From assembly GCA_018829445.1 (NCBI GenBank), contig JAHJTV010000038.1:182337-246336 (forward strand): DNA of 64,000 nt, given 5' to 3'. The stretch comes from a bacterium (lineage in GTDB: Bacteria; SAR324; XYD2-FULL-50-16). The notes beneath the pieces are model-generated. The model was given only the letters and a program-made list of their open reading frames with translations. It did no database searches and was not told where the DNA came from. Each line of letters starts with the position of its first letter. Within the stretch, counting starts at the first letter, position 1. A program made the position numbers and the translations under genes. Positions 26,591 through 34,647 of this stretch are shown piece by piece.

Positions 26591-27496
26591 TCACAAAATA
26601 TTTCCCTTTACATTCCTCAGAGTTGATTCCAGCGTACAAAGACAACCCTCCGCCATTTTTTGAATGACCTCCCCGGCTGAAATAATTTCGTTAGCCTGAG
26701 CAACACTTTGTCCGGCGCTCCAGAGATCTTTCCACTTCCTTGATCCAAGTTCGGGACTTGCTTCAATTCCTTCGATACTGCTGGCGATCCAATAGGCTCT
26801 ATTTCCCGTGAGTCGGTCTGTGCAGGTAATCCCTTCCGGTTCGGTATCAATGACTGCTTGTTTATAATCATCACTGATATCGGCTTCATGGGTGGCCAGT
26901 AATCGTGTTCCCGTAATTGCACCACAAGCACCCAGGCACAGTGAAGCAGCTAATTGATAACCCGTACTGACACCACCAGCCGCAATAATCGGTAACCCGG
27001 TGTTTTCTTTCAGGTAAGGCACCAGGACAATGGTCGGAATTTTACCACCGTGTCCACCGGCACCCGCCGCAACGGCTACCAACCCGTCCACTCCCCTTTC
27101 TTTCGCGCGTAATCCATGTTTTAGAGAAATAACATCCGCAAAAACCAGTCCGCCGCTCTTGTGTACATCCTCAATGATCAGGCTGGGATCTCCCAACGAT
27201 GTGATGAAAAAGTTTACCCCGTATTCAAGACAGAGAGCCAATTGGTCTTTCCAGGGGAATTTTCCGGACAGGTGAATGTTAACCCCTATGGGTTTGTCCG
27301 TTGCATTTCTTATATTTTTTAAGGCTGTTTCAAGATCTTCGATTGTGCGGTAATTTGGCAGAGGGAACATTCCCAGCCCTCCGGCATCGGATACGGCTAT
27401 GGTCAATGCTTCGTAAGATACAAGAAACATGGGAGCCCCAATGATCGGATAACGAATTCCCAACAGTTTGGTAAGTTCAGTCTCAATTGATTTCAT
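26591..27496 (-). CDS. nitronate monooxygenase/FabK-like flavoprotein
   Basis: A 301-residue FMN-binding TIM-barrel protein of the NMO family. Features are PIIGAPMFLVSYEALTIAVSDAGGLGMF at the N-terminus, AAGAGGHGGKIP (the GGH motif around the flavin), and IIAAGGVSTGYQLAASLCLGACGAITGTRLLAT for phosphate binding. Relatives include nitroalkane oxidases, 2-enoyl-ACP reductase FabK and uncharacterised 2-nitropropane-dioxygenase-like proteins. In anaerobes with acyl-CoA genes they may act as enoyl-CoA reductases; the role here is open. ATG at 27496 is preferred over TTG at 27511. Confidence 0.9.
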   Translation of the reverse strand: MKSIETELTKLLGIRYPIIGAPMFLVSYEALTIAVSDAGGLGMFPLPNYRTIEDLETALKNIRNATDKPIGVNIHLSGKFPWKDQLALCLEYGVNFFITSLGDPSLIIEDVHKSGGLVFADVISLKHGLRAKERGVDGLVAVAAGAGGHGGKIPTIVLVPYLKENTGLPIIAAGGVSTGYQLAASLCLGACGAITGTRLLATHEADISDDYKQAVIDTEPEGITCTDRLTGNRAYWIASSIEGIEASPELGSRKWKDLWSAGQSVAQANEIISAGEVIQKMAEGCLCTLESTLRNVKGNIL

Positions 27497-27557
27497 TAAT
27501 TCTATTACCAAAGATGTGCTGCCATTACATTTATAAGTATTCGATACATTAAAAACA

Positions 27558-27656
27558 ACGGTAGGGCGGCCTTACATGGCCGCCTTTGAGTCGGTTCTGG
27601 CGGAGATGTAACCCCGCCCTACCGTATTCCTTGCTTCCGGTAACATATTTCTTTTT
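27558..27656 (+). repeat. GGTAGGGCGG palindromic repeat, copy A
   Basis: The core 27558-27625 starts ACGGTAGGGCGG and ends CCGCCCTACCGT, forming terminal inverted repeats. It contains an internal GGCCTTACATGGCC palindrome and is followed by a tail TTCCTTGCTTCCGGTAAC. It differs from copy B by one visible base in the core. Confidence 0.85.
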
Positions 27657-27708
27657 AAGCGCTTAGGGATATCATTTATTCATAAATATTCGGATCATTA
27701 GAAAATTA

Positions 27709-27807
27709 ACGGTAGGGCGGCCTTACATGGCCGCCTTTGAGTCGGTTCTGGCAGAGATGTAACCCCGCCCTACCGTATTCCTTGCTTCCGGTAACATATT
27801 TCTTTTT
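27709..27807 (+). repeat. GGTAGGGCGG palindromic repeat, copy B
   Basis: The core 27709-27776 has the same termini as copy A and the same tail, in the same orientation, 53 bp further on. Such close tandem copies suggest recent duplication or insertion. Confidence 0.85.
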
Positions 27808-27869
27808 TATGGTTCCATGAAAGCTGATCGTTATTTAACCATAAAAGATTGCGTCCACCATGGTTTATC

Positions 27870-27898
27870 AAAGCAGGGACAATCATTGTCCCTGCTTT
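27870..27898 (-). terminator. perfect 14-bp hairpin behind the FAD-oxidoreductase genes
   Basis: AAAGCAGGGACAAT (27870-27883), one base, ATTGTCCCTGCTTT (27885-27898). It starts 8 bp past the stop codon of the minus-strand gene. Only the stem's own TTT supplies a U tract, so it is a terminator candidate or a stabilising hairpin. Confidence 0.55.
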
Positions 27899-27906
27899 GT
27901 CCATAT

Positions 27907-29526
27907 CTACCAGGCTTTTACCCTTGCAGGCATTGCACGGTGATAAGGCTTGAAAACCTTTTCTTCCGTGTTTGAGCCCATCATACTATCCACGCACAGA
28001 GTCGCGCTCAATGCAGCCGCGTCAACCCCACATCCCCACAGGCGCTCTCCATACTGGTCACCTGCGAAATACAGTCCATCCACCATCTTGGATTTCACAT
28101 CGATTCGGTCAGAGCCGATAGGCTGAATCCAGGCAAAAGCATGGTCTGAGCACATCCACAGCATGTAATCCATTTCGGACTCCCATTTATCCTTGCCGAA
28201 AGTCCGTTTCCACCACTTCTCGTTCCATTCAATAACCCGGGAAACCTTGTGGGGATTTCTCATTTCTTCATGCGTCAAGGCGGTTGAGAATATCCAGCCG
28301 TGTTTGCCTTCAGGCGCACTTCCCGTTTCCTTGGTTAGACTTGGATTGGAATTGCTGCCCTTGGCAGTGGAAGCAAGGTTCCAAAGAACCATGTCGATAC
28401 ATTCACTGTAACCCTCTTCCTTACCAATAACATCAGGCATATAAATAAAGCTTCTTTCCTCGATACCCTTGGCAGCCCAGACATCCGAATTCATATTTCC
28501 AAATCCGGTAATCATACCAGCTCCCCAAAATTCCTTTTGGATACTGCCAACAGTTTCTTGAGGGAAATAGCGGGGATGGATCACGTTCAACATCTGTTTT
28601 GACGGGATATTGCAAATCACCTTATCCGCATAAGCCGTCTCGATCCCTTTTGCCGTTTGATAGGTCACTCCCTTGACCACGCCTTTTTCGATAATCACTT
28701 CAACCACATTTGAGTTCCGCAGAACCTCACCGCCGTTTTCCTTAACAAGTTGTTCCATCAACAGGGCGAAAGAGATGGTACCGGGATTCGCTACAGTCGC
28801 ACATGATCCCTCAACCAGATTCATCTTGATATCACCAGCGATACACATATGCCCCAGAACATCCGGAGCCGGGGTCAAATTGAGATCAGCCTGTCCCGTT
28901 TGTGATGCTGCCAGTACCTTGATATAGTCGTATGCTTCTTTGTGAACATTTCTGGCCTGCAGCCATTGCTCGAAAGACATATGTGCTGTCTGTGCCACAT
29001 CATTGAACGTCATGGTAGCCATATCTCGCAGGGCTTTCATGGTCGACTTGAAGCCTTCCTGACTCATCCATCCGTACGGTTCACCTTTGCCCACCTGATA
29101 AGCCTTATTTCCTTTCTTATAATCCACGAAGGCGAAGCCAACATTGCAGGGCATATCAACGGGCTTACCGAGATAATCCATTAAATTACGGATCTTGCCC
29201 TTGTTTCCCCAAAACAGACCATGACCCGTATCCAGCGTTGTACCATCGAAGAGGCCCTTATCGAAACAGGTTTCCAGATCGGGAGAACATTTTGGCACCC
29301 ATGCGCCTATCATTCCCAGAACGCGTTTGAAACCATTCGCATCCAGTTCAAGACCGTCAATGGTGACCTTGTTGCCTTTTCCGACAAAAGAGGCAAGACG
29401 TCCGCCGATAAAAGGGGCTTTCTCAAGCACCAGTACCTTCTGGTTGAAATCTTTTGAAAGGAGGGATGCAGTACCTAGTCCTGCTACACCTGAACCGATA
29501 ATAATTGCATCGTATTGTTTTTCCAT
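27907..29526 (-). CDS. phytoene-desaturase-like FAD oxidoreductase (second of a pair)
   Basis: A 539-residue flavoprotein with an N-terminal Rossmann FAD motif IIGSGVAGLGTASLL, LEKAPFIGGR, and a C-terminal FAD-binding end GLYFAGDQYGERLWGCGVDAAALSA. This is the CrtI/amine-oxidase-like superfamily that introduces or saturates C=C bonds. It is longer than its neighbour at 29582-30976 and not closely similar, so the two may form a heteromeric complex. ATG at 29526 (AAAGG upstream) is preferred over GTG at 29535. With a ferredoxin just upstream, electron flow between ferredoxin and a C-C double bond is inferred. Confidence 0.9.
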   Translation of the reverse strand: MEKQYDAIIIGSGVAGLGTASLLSKDFNQKVLVLEKAPFIGGRLASFVGKGNKVTIDGLELDANGFKRVLGMIGAWVPKCSPDLETCFDKGLFDGTTLDTGHGLFWGNKGKIRNLMDYLGKPVDMPCNVGFAFVDYKKGNKAYQVGKGEPYGWMSQEGFKSTMKALRDMATMTFNDVAQTAHMSFEQWLQARNVHKEAYDYIKVLAASQTGQADLNLTPAPDVLGHMCIAGDIKMNLVEGSCATVANPGTISFALLMEQLVKENGGEVLRNSNVVEVIIEKGVVKGVTYQTAKGIETAYADKVICNIPSKQMLNVIHPRYFPQETVGSIQKEFWGAGMITGFGNMNSDVWAAKGIEERSFIYMPDVIGKEEGYSECIDMVLWNLASTAKGSNSNPSLTKETGSAPEGKHGWIFSTALTHEEMRNPHKVSRVIEWNEKWWKRTFGKDKWESEMDYMLWMCSDHAFAWIQPIGSDRIDVKSKMVDGLYFAGDQYGERLWGCGVDAAALSATLCVDSMMGSNTEEKVFKPYHRAMPARVKAW

Positions 29527-29581
29527 AATTAACACCTTTGTATTCTTAAGTATTGTTTAGTATTTTTGATCTGACATATTC

Positions 29582-30976
29582 TCAAAGATTGTATACCAGA
29601 TCGTTTCGAAAAACACTTTTTGGAGCGGACTCAAGATTACTCACTTTGTCTGCAACTCCTTTAAACAGACCCATTCGTTGACGGATCTCCTCTGCTGCCA
29701 ACATACCTGTTTTCACAACCGCCGGCAGCCCGTTGTACCCGGTTTGTTTGACTCCGTCTCCAACATTATAAAGATTAATAATTGGTGTTTTGCCGGGCAT
29801 GTCCTTGCCAGGCCAGGAATGCATGCCTGGCCAGAAGTCCCGATAAAGCCCAGTCAACAGGACTGTAGCATTCTTGTTAAAATCGGGGAAAATGGATCTA
29901 AGATCATCAAGGCAGATTTCGATCTCATTTTTTCGACCTTTTTCAGTGGACAAGGCATCCAGTGATTCGGGTATCGCATTGGCAATCAACAAGTGGTTAC
30001 CAGCAGGTGCCAGATCAGGGCAGATTTTTGTTGGCTGATAGACTGCATTAACCCGTTTTGAATTGGTAAGAAGAAGATGATTTTGTTCAAATAAAGGTTT
30101 CTCCAATCCCACCTGGATGCAGATCACTGCCGTAGGCCTCAGTTTACTTTCCAATTCGGACAAATAATCCCGGTCGAACTTCTGTTTTCCAACCAGTTCC
30201 ACAGTTTTTTTGGGACCGGTATCACTAATGACAACCTGTGCATCAATCCGGAATTCCCTGTCCAGATTTCTTAAAACGGCTCCCTGTACAATGTCTTCAT
30301 CGGTAATAATCTGTGTAACCCTGGAACTTGTCCAGATCTCCCCGTTGTTTCGTAAGACAATCTGACCCAGTGCTTCAGGCAGGGCGACACTTCCTTTGGC
30401 GCAATAACCGAACTCGTTCGCGCCTTTTAATGCCTTGATAAATTTAAAGAAATAGCAAGCTGATACCTGATCCAGCTTCACCATTAAGGCTGCTTCAACC
30501 AGAGCCTTAAAAACCTCCATGATTCCGGAATGCTTGCTGAATTGTCGTATCCATTCGTAAAGTGTAATCCCGGGAGAAGGTTCTTTCCAGTTTAATGCCC
30601 TTGACAAGGCAGACATGATTTTCTCAACCGAAGCCTGACTTGCGCCCGATGCTTCCAGTAAAACCTTCATACCTCCTTTTTGAGGAACTTTGAACGGTTT
30701 ACCCTTAATCAAGTATTGAGCAGCTCCTGCCGGTACAACATCAAAGTCGGCCCCTGTTTGTGTGAAGAGTTCCTGTACAATTCCGTTTGTCTCAACTCCA
30801 ATAACTCCCGTTGTGCACTTATACCCTTTGTATTCCAATGTTGAACAGCGACCACCTATACGTGGCATTTTTTCTGCCACCAATACCTTATAACCATCTT
30901 TGGCAAGAAGAGCTGCCGCACTCATTCCTCCCATACCGGAACCGATCACCAGAACATCAACCTGTTTTTTTCGCAT
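29582..30976 (-). CDS. phytoene-desaturase-like FAD oxidoreductase (first of a pair)
   Basis: A 464-residue flavoprotein. The Rossmann motif VIGSGMGGMSAAALL, VAEKMPRIGGRCS and the C-terminal GDGVKQTGYNGLPAVVKTGMLAAEEI are typical of the CrtI-like superfamily (carotenoid and retinol desaturases and saturases, and related reductases). It overlaps the ferredoxin gene by 20 bp, implying coupled expression and probable direct electron transfer. A carotenoid role is unlikely because no other crt genes are present; the setting suggests a hydrophobic CoA-ester substrate. Confidence 0.9.
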   Translation of the reverse strand: MRKKQVDVLVIGSGMGGMSAAALLAKDGYKVLVAEKMPRIGGRCSTLEYKGYKCTTGVIGVETNGIVQELFTQTGADFDVVPAGAAQYLIKGKPFKVPQKGGMKVLLEASGASQASVEKIMSALSRALNWKEPSPGITLYEWIRQFSKHSGIMEVFKALVEAALMVKLDQVSACYFFKFIKALKGANEFGYCAKGSVALPEALGQIVLRNNGEIWTSSRVTQIITDEDIVQGAVLRNLDREFRIDAQVVISDTGPKKTVELVGKQKFDRDYLSELESKLRPTAVICIQVGLEKPLFEQNHLLLTNSKRVNAVYQPTKICPDLAPAGNHLLIANAIPESLDALSTEKGRKNEIEICLDDLRSIFPDFNKNATVLLTGLYRDFWPGMHSWPGKDMPGKTPIINLYNVGDGVKQTGYNGLPAVVKTGMLAAEEIRQRMGLFKGVADKVSNLESAPKSVFRNDLVYNL

Positions 30977-31196
30977 AATTTTCCTTTAGCAATGCTATGG
31001 CTACTCTCCTTTCTTTTTCTTTTGCCGGTTCCCTGTGGATTAAAGCATCGGTTGGGCAATAATCCAGACAATCAAGGCATTCAACACATTTATCCATGTT
31101 GACAACTGCCATGCCGGGACATTCGATTGCTTCTTCCTGGCAGGCAGTAACACACATTGCACAGCCGGCGCAAAGTGTTTGATCAACCGTGATCAT
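30957..31196 (-). CDS. 2[4Fe-4S] ferredoxin
   Basis: A 79-residue small electron carrier. Two full cluster motifs are visible: CAGCAMCVTAC (residues 9-19) and CVECLDCLDYC (about 37-47). The lysine-rich tail is unusual and overlaps the start of the FAD oxidoreductase gene. Its ATG shares one base with the SDR stop. The tight packing with an SDR and two FAD oxidoreductases makes it the likely electron donor or acceptor of that redox module. Confidence 0.95.
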   Translation of the reverse strand: MITVDQTLCAGCAMCVTACQEEAIECPGMAVVNMDKCVECLDCLDYCPTDALIHREPAKEKERRVAIALLKENYAKKTG

Positions 31197-31960
31197 TAGA
31201 AGAATGCTCCTCCGTTGATCACCATAATATGACCCGTCATGTAGTTGGTAGCTGATGAAGCAAGATACAAGGCTCCCTGGGCTATCTCTTCCGGTGTGGC
31301 AACAACCTTTAACGGAGTCAGCTTGTATTCCTGCGCCATCAGCTTGTCATTACTCCACAGCGCTTCACTGAATCCTGTTTTAACAATTCTGGGCGCAATT
31401 GCATTTACACGAACATTGTAAGGCCCTAGTTCCATCGCCATCTGCTTGGTCAACATATTGATTCCAGCCTTGCTGATACAATAGGGACCAAGACCAGCAG
31501 CAGGACTGACACCGCCGGCTGATGAAATATTGATGATATTTCCCGATTTCTGGGTCTGCATAATTTTTCCAACCAGCTTGCTCAACAGAAAATAACCCTT
31601 AAGGTTTGTATCGATGATATGATTAAAAATCTTTTCATCGGTATCGACAATATCACCCATGGCCGGATTGGTGGCGGCGTTGTTTACCAGCACGTCTATT
31701 CGACCGAACTCTTCCATGGACTTGTCCACCAGGTTCTGCAAATCTTCCGGCTTTTTAGCGTGGGTTGGAATACAAACCGCTTTTCTTCCCATACCACGAA
31801 CTTTTTCTGCTACTTTTTCCAGGTCTTCAAGCTTTCGACTGGCAACAATGATATCAGCCCCGGCATCAGCAAAAGCCAGTGCAATAGATTCGCCGATACC
31901 ACGACTACCGCCGGTGACCAGTACTACTTTGTTTTCAAACGATAGATGAGAACAGTCCAT
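31196..31960 (-). CDS. short-chain dehydrogenase/reductase
   Basis: This 254-residue SDR of the FabG/glucose-1-dehydrogenase type oxidises or reduces a hydroxyl/keto group with NAD(P). The cofactor motif is TGGSRGIG (about 16-23), then NNAA, the active-site ISSAGG and YCISK (Tyr and Lys of the catalytic triad). The C-terminus ends YMTGHIMVINGGAFF, typical of the family. ATG at 31960 with GGGAG upstream is preferred over the longer frame to 32014. It is translationally coupled to the ferredoxin gene. In the island it would convert a 3-hydroxyacyl-CoA or a ring alcohol. Confidence 0.93.
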   Translation of the reverse strand: MDCSHLSFENKVVLVTGGSRGIGESIALAFADAGADIIVASRKLEDLEKVAEKVRGMGRKAVCIPTHAKKPEDLQNLVDKSMEEFGRIDVLVNNAATNPAMGDIVDTDEKIFNHIIDTNLKGYFLLSKLVGKIMQTQKSGNIINISSAGGVSPAAGLGPYCISKAGINMLTKQMAMELGPYNVRVNAIAPRIVKTGFSEALWSNDKLMAQEYKLTPLKVVATPEEIAQGALYLASSATNYMTGHIMVINGGAFF

Positions 31961-32130
31961 TTTTTCTCCCTGTTTTTTTGGTTCTAGGCTGTCAATATTT
32001 CGACCAACCAACAACTATTTATAAATTATAAAAGATCTCTTTTATTTTTTCTCAATCTGGAAGCAATTTTCCAAATCCTGGTCCAAAATCAACGTCATAA
32101 CGAGCCTGCAAAGCAAGCCCGTTAAACCAA

Positions 32131-32162
32131 GCTAATCGCCAATCGCTAACAGCTAATGGCTA
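32131..32162. repeat. GCTAATCGCTAA-type repeat
   Basis: GCTAATCGCCAATCGCTAAC followed by AGCTAATGGCTA, directly 3' of the HpaB-fold gene stop. It is the clearest iterated copy of the family. Confidence 0.6.
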
Positions 32163-33602
32163 TTATTTACTGCGATCCACCTGCGCCATCTCTTCAACCA
32201 GCGCCTGACACTCTTTAATCACCTTGCCGCCTTCCATAAAAATGGTCATTCTTTCAGCCATTGGTGATCCTTCACCATGGAGACAGATCGTCTCCAGATC
32301 TGCTGTTGTGATTCTTCGAATCAGATCCAACATTCTCAGACGATTTTCAGTCGAGATATGCTTGGCTCCCTGCAGATACTTATCAATATCAGGTCGCAGT
32401 TCCGGCAGTTGGTAATCTTTGTAGGTCGGTGCTGTTACCAGCAATCCACCTGCCAGATCTTCAACAATTTTAATGACATCATGATAATTATGGGCAAAAT
32501 GATATTTGGCCATATTGGTCGCTATCGGATTAGGGACAGCCACTCCACCTCTCATCACAAAGTCATAACAGGCAGTCTTGGACAGCGACTTCAATGTTTC
32601 CAGATAGATCACCAGATCTATCATTTTTTCTTTTACGTGTGGGGCTTTGGTAATCCCATTATACTCGGCTATGGCAGAGGCAACACCCACAAATTGTTCT
32701 GACAGCGGGATGCGGTATGAACACCCGGTTCTCCTGTGCATCAGTGCGAAGTTGTAAACCATGGTGGCTGCAAATTTCCATTCTCCACAAAGGAAAACCC
32801 TCTCCCAAGGCACCAGGACATCATCAAAAATGATGAGCGAATCGGTATGGACTCTCAATGGTCGACTGTTCGGGAATTCCAATGAACTGATGTGAGAGGT
32901 GAAAGGTCGGCAGATCTGTCTAACTCCTTTGGTGTTGGCAGGGATCGCAAAAGCAACGGCATAATCCGCATCTTGCTCTGTCATGGCATGACAAGGGATA
33001 GCGATAATATCATTACAGTAAGCCGCCCCGGTAATATGAACCTTGGCACCCCGAACAATGATTCCTTCATCTGTTTTTTTGACAACCCGCACATTAAAAT
33101 CAGGATTGGCTTGATTCGGATCGGATGGTCTTAACATCCTGTCACCCTTAACATCGGTTACGGCAGCGCAAGTAGCCAGATCCTGTTCCTGTAAAACCTT
33201 GCGGTAATTGGCAATACGCTCCATGTAATCCTTGTTCCCCATCAGGTTGGCAGTGATTTCAATGGCGTTAAGCGCATCGGCTCCAATGTCATGAGCCAGG
33301 GGAATAAAACCGTCACCCAGTTCTGTTGCCTTGACAATCAATTCATGCGCTTTCAACAGATCGTCTGAATTTTGTGGTTTGTAATAATAACGACTGATCT
33401 CTTTGCCTGTTTCCGGATCCTTCATAACAGCCATATCGCGGTATTTCGGGTCTTCACACATTTCAAAATCGATCGCCATCAGATCCGCACAAACACTTAG
33501 ATTGGGATGAGTAGCAACATTCTCTACCTTCTCCCCTTTGTAATATACGATCCGTCCGTCATTTAAACTTTCTCTGTATTGTTCCGGTGTAATTAATCCC
33601 AT
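32163..33602 (-). CDS. HpaB/4-hydroxybutyryl-CoA dehydratase-fold flavoprotein lacking Fe-S cysteines
   Basis: A 479-residue protein of the HpaB superfamily, which includes FADH2-dependent hydroxylases and the [4Fe-4S]/FAD 4-hydroxybutyryl-CoA dehydratase AbfD. Shared landmarks are VTDVKGDRMLRPS (about 148-160), DEGIIVRGAKVHITGA, FDDVLVPWERVFL and LAEDIAGGLLVT-like VEDLAGGLLVTAP. Against AbfD (Cys99, Cys103, His292, Cys299; alignment by eye from memory), His289 is kept but the Cys positions are Pro101, Asp105 and Tyr296. It is thus probably not a 4-hydroxybutyryl-CoA dehydratase; a flavin-only hydroxylase, dehydratase or isomerase is possible. It is the first gene of the island. A structured leader lies upstream. 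Confidence 0.92.
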   Translation of the reverse strand: MGLITPEQYRESLNDGRIVYYKGEKVENVATHPNLSVCADLMAIDFEMCEDPKYRDMAVMKDPETGKEISRYYYKPQNSDDLLKAHELIVKATELGDGFIPLAHDIGADALNAIEITANLMGNKDYMERIANYRKVLQEQDLATCAAVTDVKGDRMLRPSDPNQANPDFNVRVVKKTDEGIIVRGAKVHITGAAYCNDIIAIPCHAMTEQDADYAVAFAIPANTKGVRQICRPFTSHISSLEFPNSRPLRVHTDSLIIFDDVLVPWERVFLCGEWKFAATMVYNFALMHRRTGCSYRIPLSEQFVGVASAIAEYNGITKAPHVKEKMIDLVIYLETLKSLSKTACYDFVMRGGVAVPNPIATNMAKYHFAHNYHDVIKIVEDLAGGLLVTAPTYKDYQLPELRPDIDKYLQGAKHISTENRLRMLDLIRRITTADLETICLHGEGSPMAERMTIFMEGGKVIKECQALVEEMAQVDRSK

Positions 33603-33691
33603 TGTTTGTTTCCTTCCAGGACACGTTTGTCCTGATATAATTTTAGGTTAATAATGCAACTTCCAGTGTATTAAAAGTGTTTTGTTATCAA

Positions 33692-33771
33692 TGAAAAGCC
33701 ACCTGAAGAAGAGATCAAAACACTAAAGAAGAGAGGGTGATGACACTAACCCTGTTTCAGATGGCTTTTCA
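33692..33771 (-). promoter_or_regulatory. structured leader RNA candidate upstream of the HpaB-fold gene
   Basis: TGAAAAGCCACCTGAA (33692-33707) and TTCAGATGGCTTTTCA (33756-33771) pair along all 16 positions in a minus-strand transcript, with one G-U wobble. On the plus strand the same pair is a C-A mismatch, favouring a minus-strand RNA. An inner hairpin AGGGT/ACCCT lies in the loop. It starts 90 bp upstream of the ATG at 33602. Riboswitch, attenuator or RNase-processed leader are all possible. Confidence 0.5.
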
Positions 33772-34308
33772 AAGATTCTTCTCGGCCAGTTTAACCCTCG
33801 GACCGAGGTTCAATCCTTATCAATTCCAGATTCCAGGACTTGGTTATTTTAGGAATTCCGCGATATATGATTCTGTACTCTTCATCTTTTTTCCTCAATT
33901 TCTGGTTTAGGTTATCGTGGTTAGCCTGTTTGGTTCAATTTTCACCAATGCTATCGGTAACCATATCGATTTAAAGAATCCCTCCTGGGATTTTTACCTG
34001 GTGACCGCGGTTAATGCGCGGTTCTGCGTTAAGTCAAATTGTGACACCCCTTTCTGCAAATGAAGTGCCAAGTAAATTTTTCTATTATTTCAATGGCTTT
34101 AGAATTGTGTTCCGCTTTCAACACCTTCAATTAACAATATGTTGATTTGGGAGTCAATATATTGATCACGATTAGTCTGAAGACTGTATTTTTTGCAGAC
34201 ATTGCACAAAAACACGGCAATCTGATTATTATTAAGATTATAAAAATCGATCTCGGCGGCATACAGTGGTGGTATCCATATGTCAATTCCTGAATCCCGG
34301 ATCAGAGT

Positions 34309-34420
34309 CCCATAAGCGCTTAAATGAGCACATTTTGCCAAGATCAGGGAATAGGGTAAGGCGGGGTTATATCCCCGCCAGAACTAGCTCAAAGACGGCC
34401 ATGTAAGACCGCCTTACCGT
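34309..34420 (-). repeat. GGTAGGGCGG palindromic repeat, copy D
   Basis: The core 34355-34420 starts GGTAAGGCGGGG and ends GACCGCCTTACCGT. The preceding segment CCATAAGCGCTTAAATGAGC matches the tail of copy C (CCATAAGCGCATACTTAAGC), showing the full unit. Compensating changes (TAAGGCGG/CCGCCTTA) keep the stem paired. Confidence 0.75.
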
Positions 34421-34647
34421 TTTGAAAAACTGGATTTTTTATCGAAAATATTTTTATTTAAGCACTTATTGGGTTGGAGTCCAGGATGGCACGTCGCCGC
34501 AAACAGCGGGCCATTAAGCCCAGGCAACACAAAAAATCATGGTAACATCAACCGGATAATGATCGGTTCACGCTGTGTTAATAAACAGGTCGTAATTTCC
34601 ATTGGCTCTTTAATTGCACCCACCTGAAAAACATTAAAGGATAACTG

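Larger units (their letters stand above)
27497..27906. other. intergenic region with two tandem repeat copies and a hairpin
   Basis: This 410-bp gap holds two nearly identical copies of about 98 bp of the GGTAGGGCGG unit (27558-27656 and 27709-27807) and a perfect hairpin (27870-27898). The hairpin probably separates the FAD-oxidoreductase transcription unit from the NMO/dehydrogenase unit. Confidence 0.6.
33603..34647. other. long intergenic region (about 1 kb) with leader RNA candidate and repeat
   Basis: From the HpaB-fold gene outward it holds an imperfect inverted repeat of 16-bp arms (33692-33771), a small perfect hairpin CCTCGG/CCGAGG (33796-33808), and a full GGTAGGGCGG-family unit (34309-34420). 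The frame at 34099-34341 (-) runs into the repeat and has no ribosome binding site, so it is not called. The promoters for the divergent HpaB-fold and metallo-hydrolase genes must be here. Confidence 0.55.

Noticed and set aside
27558..27807. Two evenly spaced repeats resembling a CRISPR array
   Set aside because: Only two units of about 98 bp, with palindromic ends and dispersed relatives; no cas genes. This is a dispersed element, not CRISPR.
27907..30976. Carotenoid biosynthesis, because of two phytoene-desaturase-like genes
   Set aside because: No phytoene synthase, cyclase or prenyl transferase genes are present, and the genes are fused operonically to ferredoxin and acyl-CoA genes.
32163..33602. 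Assignment as 4-hydroxybutyryl-CoA dehydratase (abfD)
   Set aside because: The overall fold matches, but three of the four cluster ligands are replaced in a by-eye alignment, so the specific name is not supported.
34099..34341. Minus-strand frame of 80 codons in the 33.6-34.6 kb gap
   Set aside because: Its start lies inside the GGTAGGGCGG repeat tail, no ribosome binding site is present and the sequence resembles nothing known.
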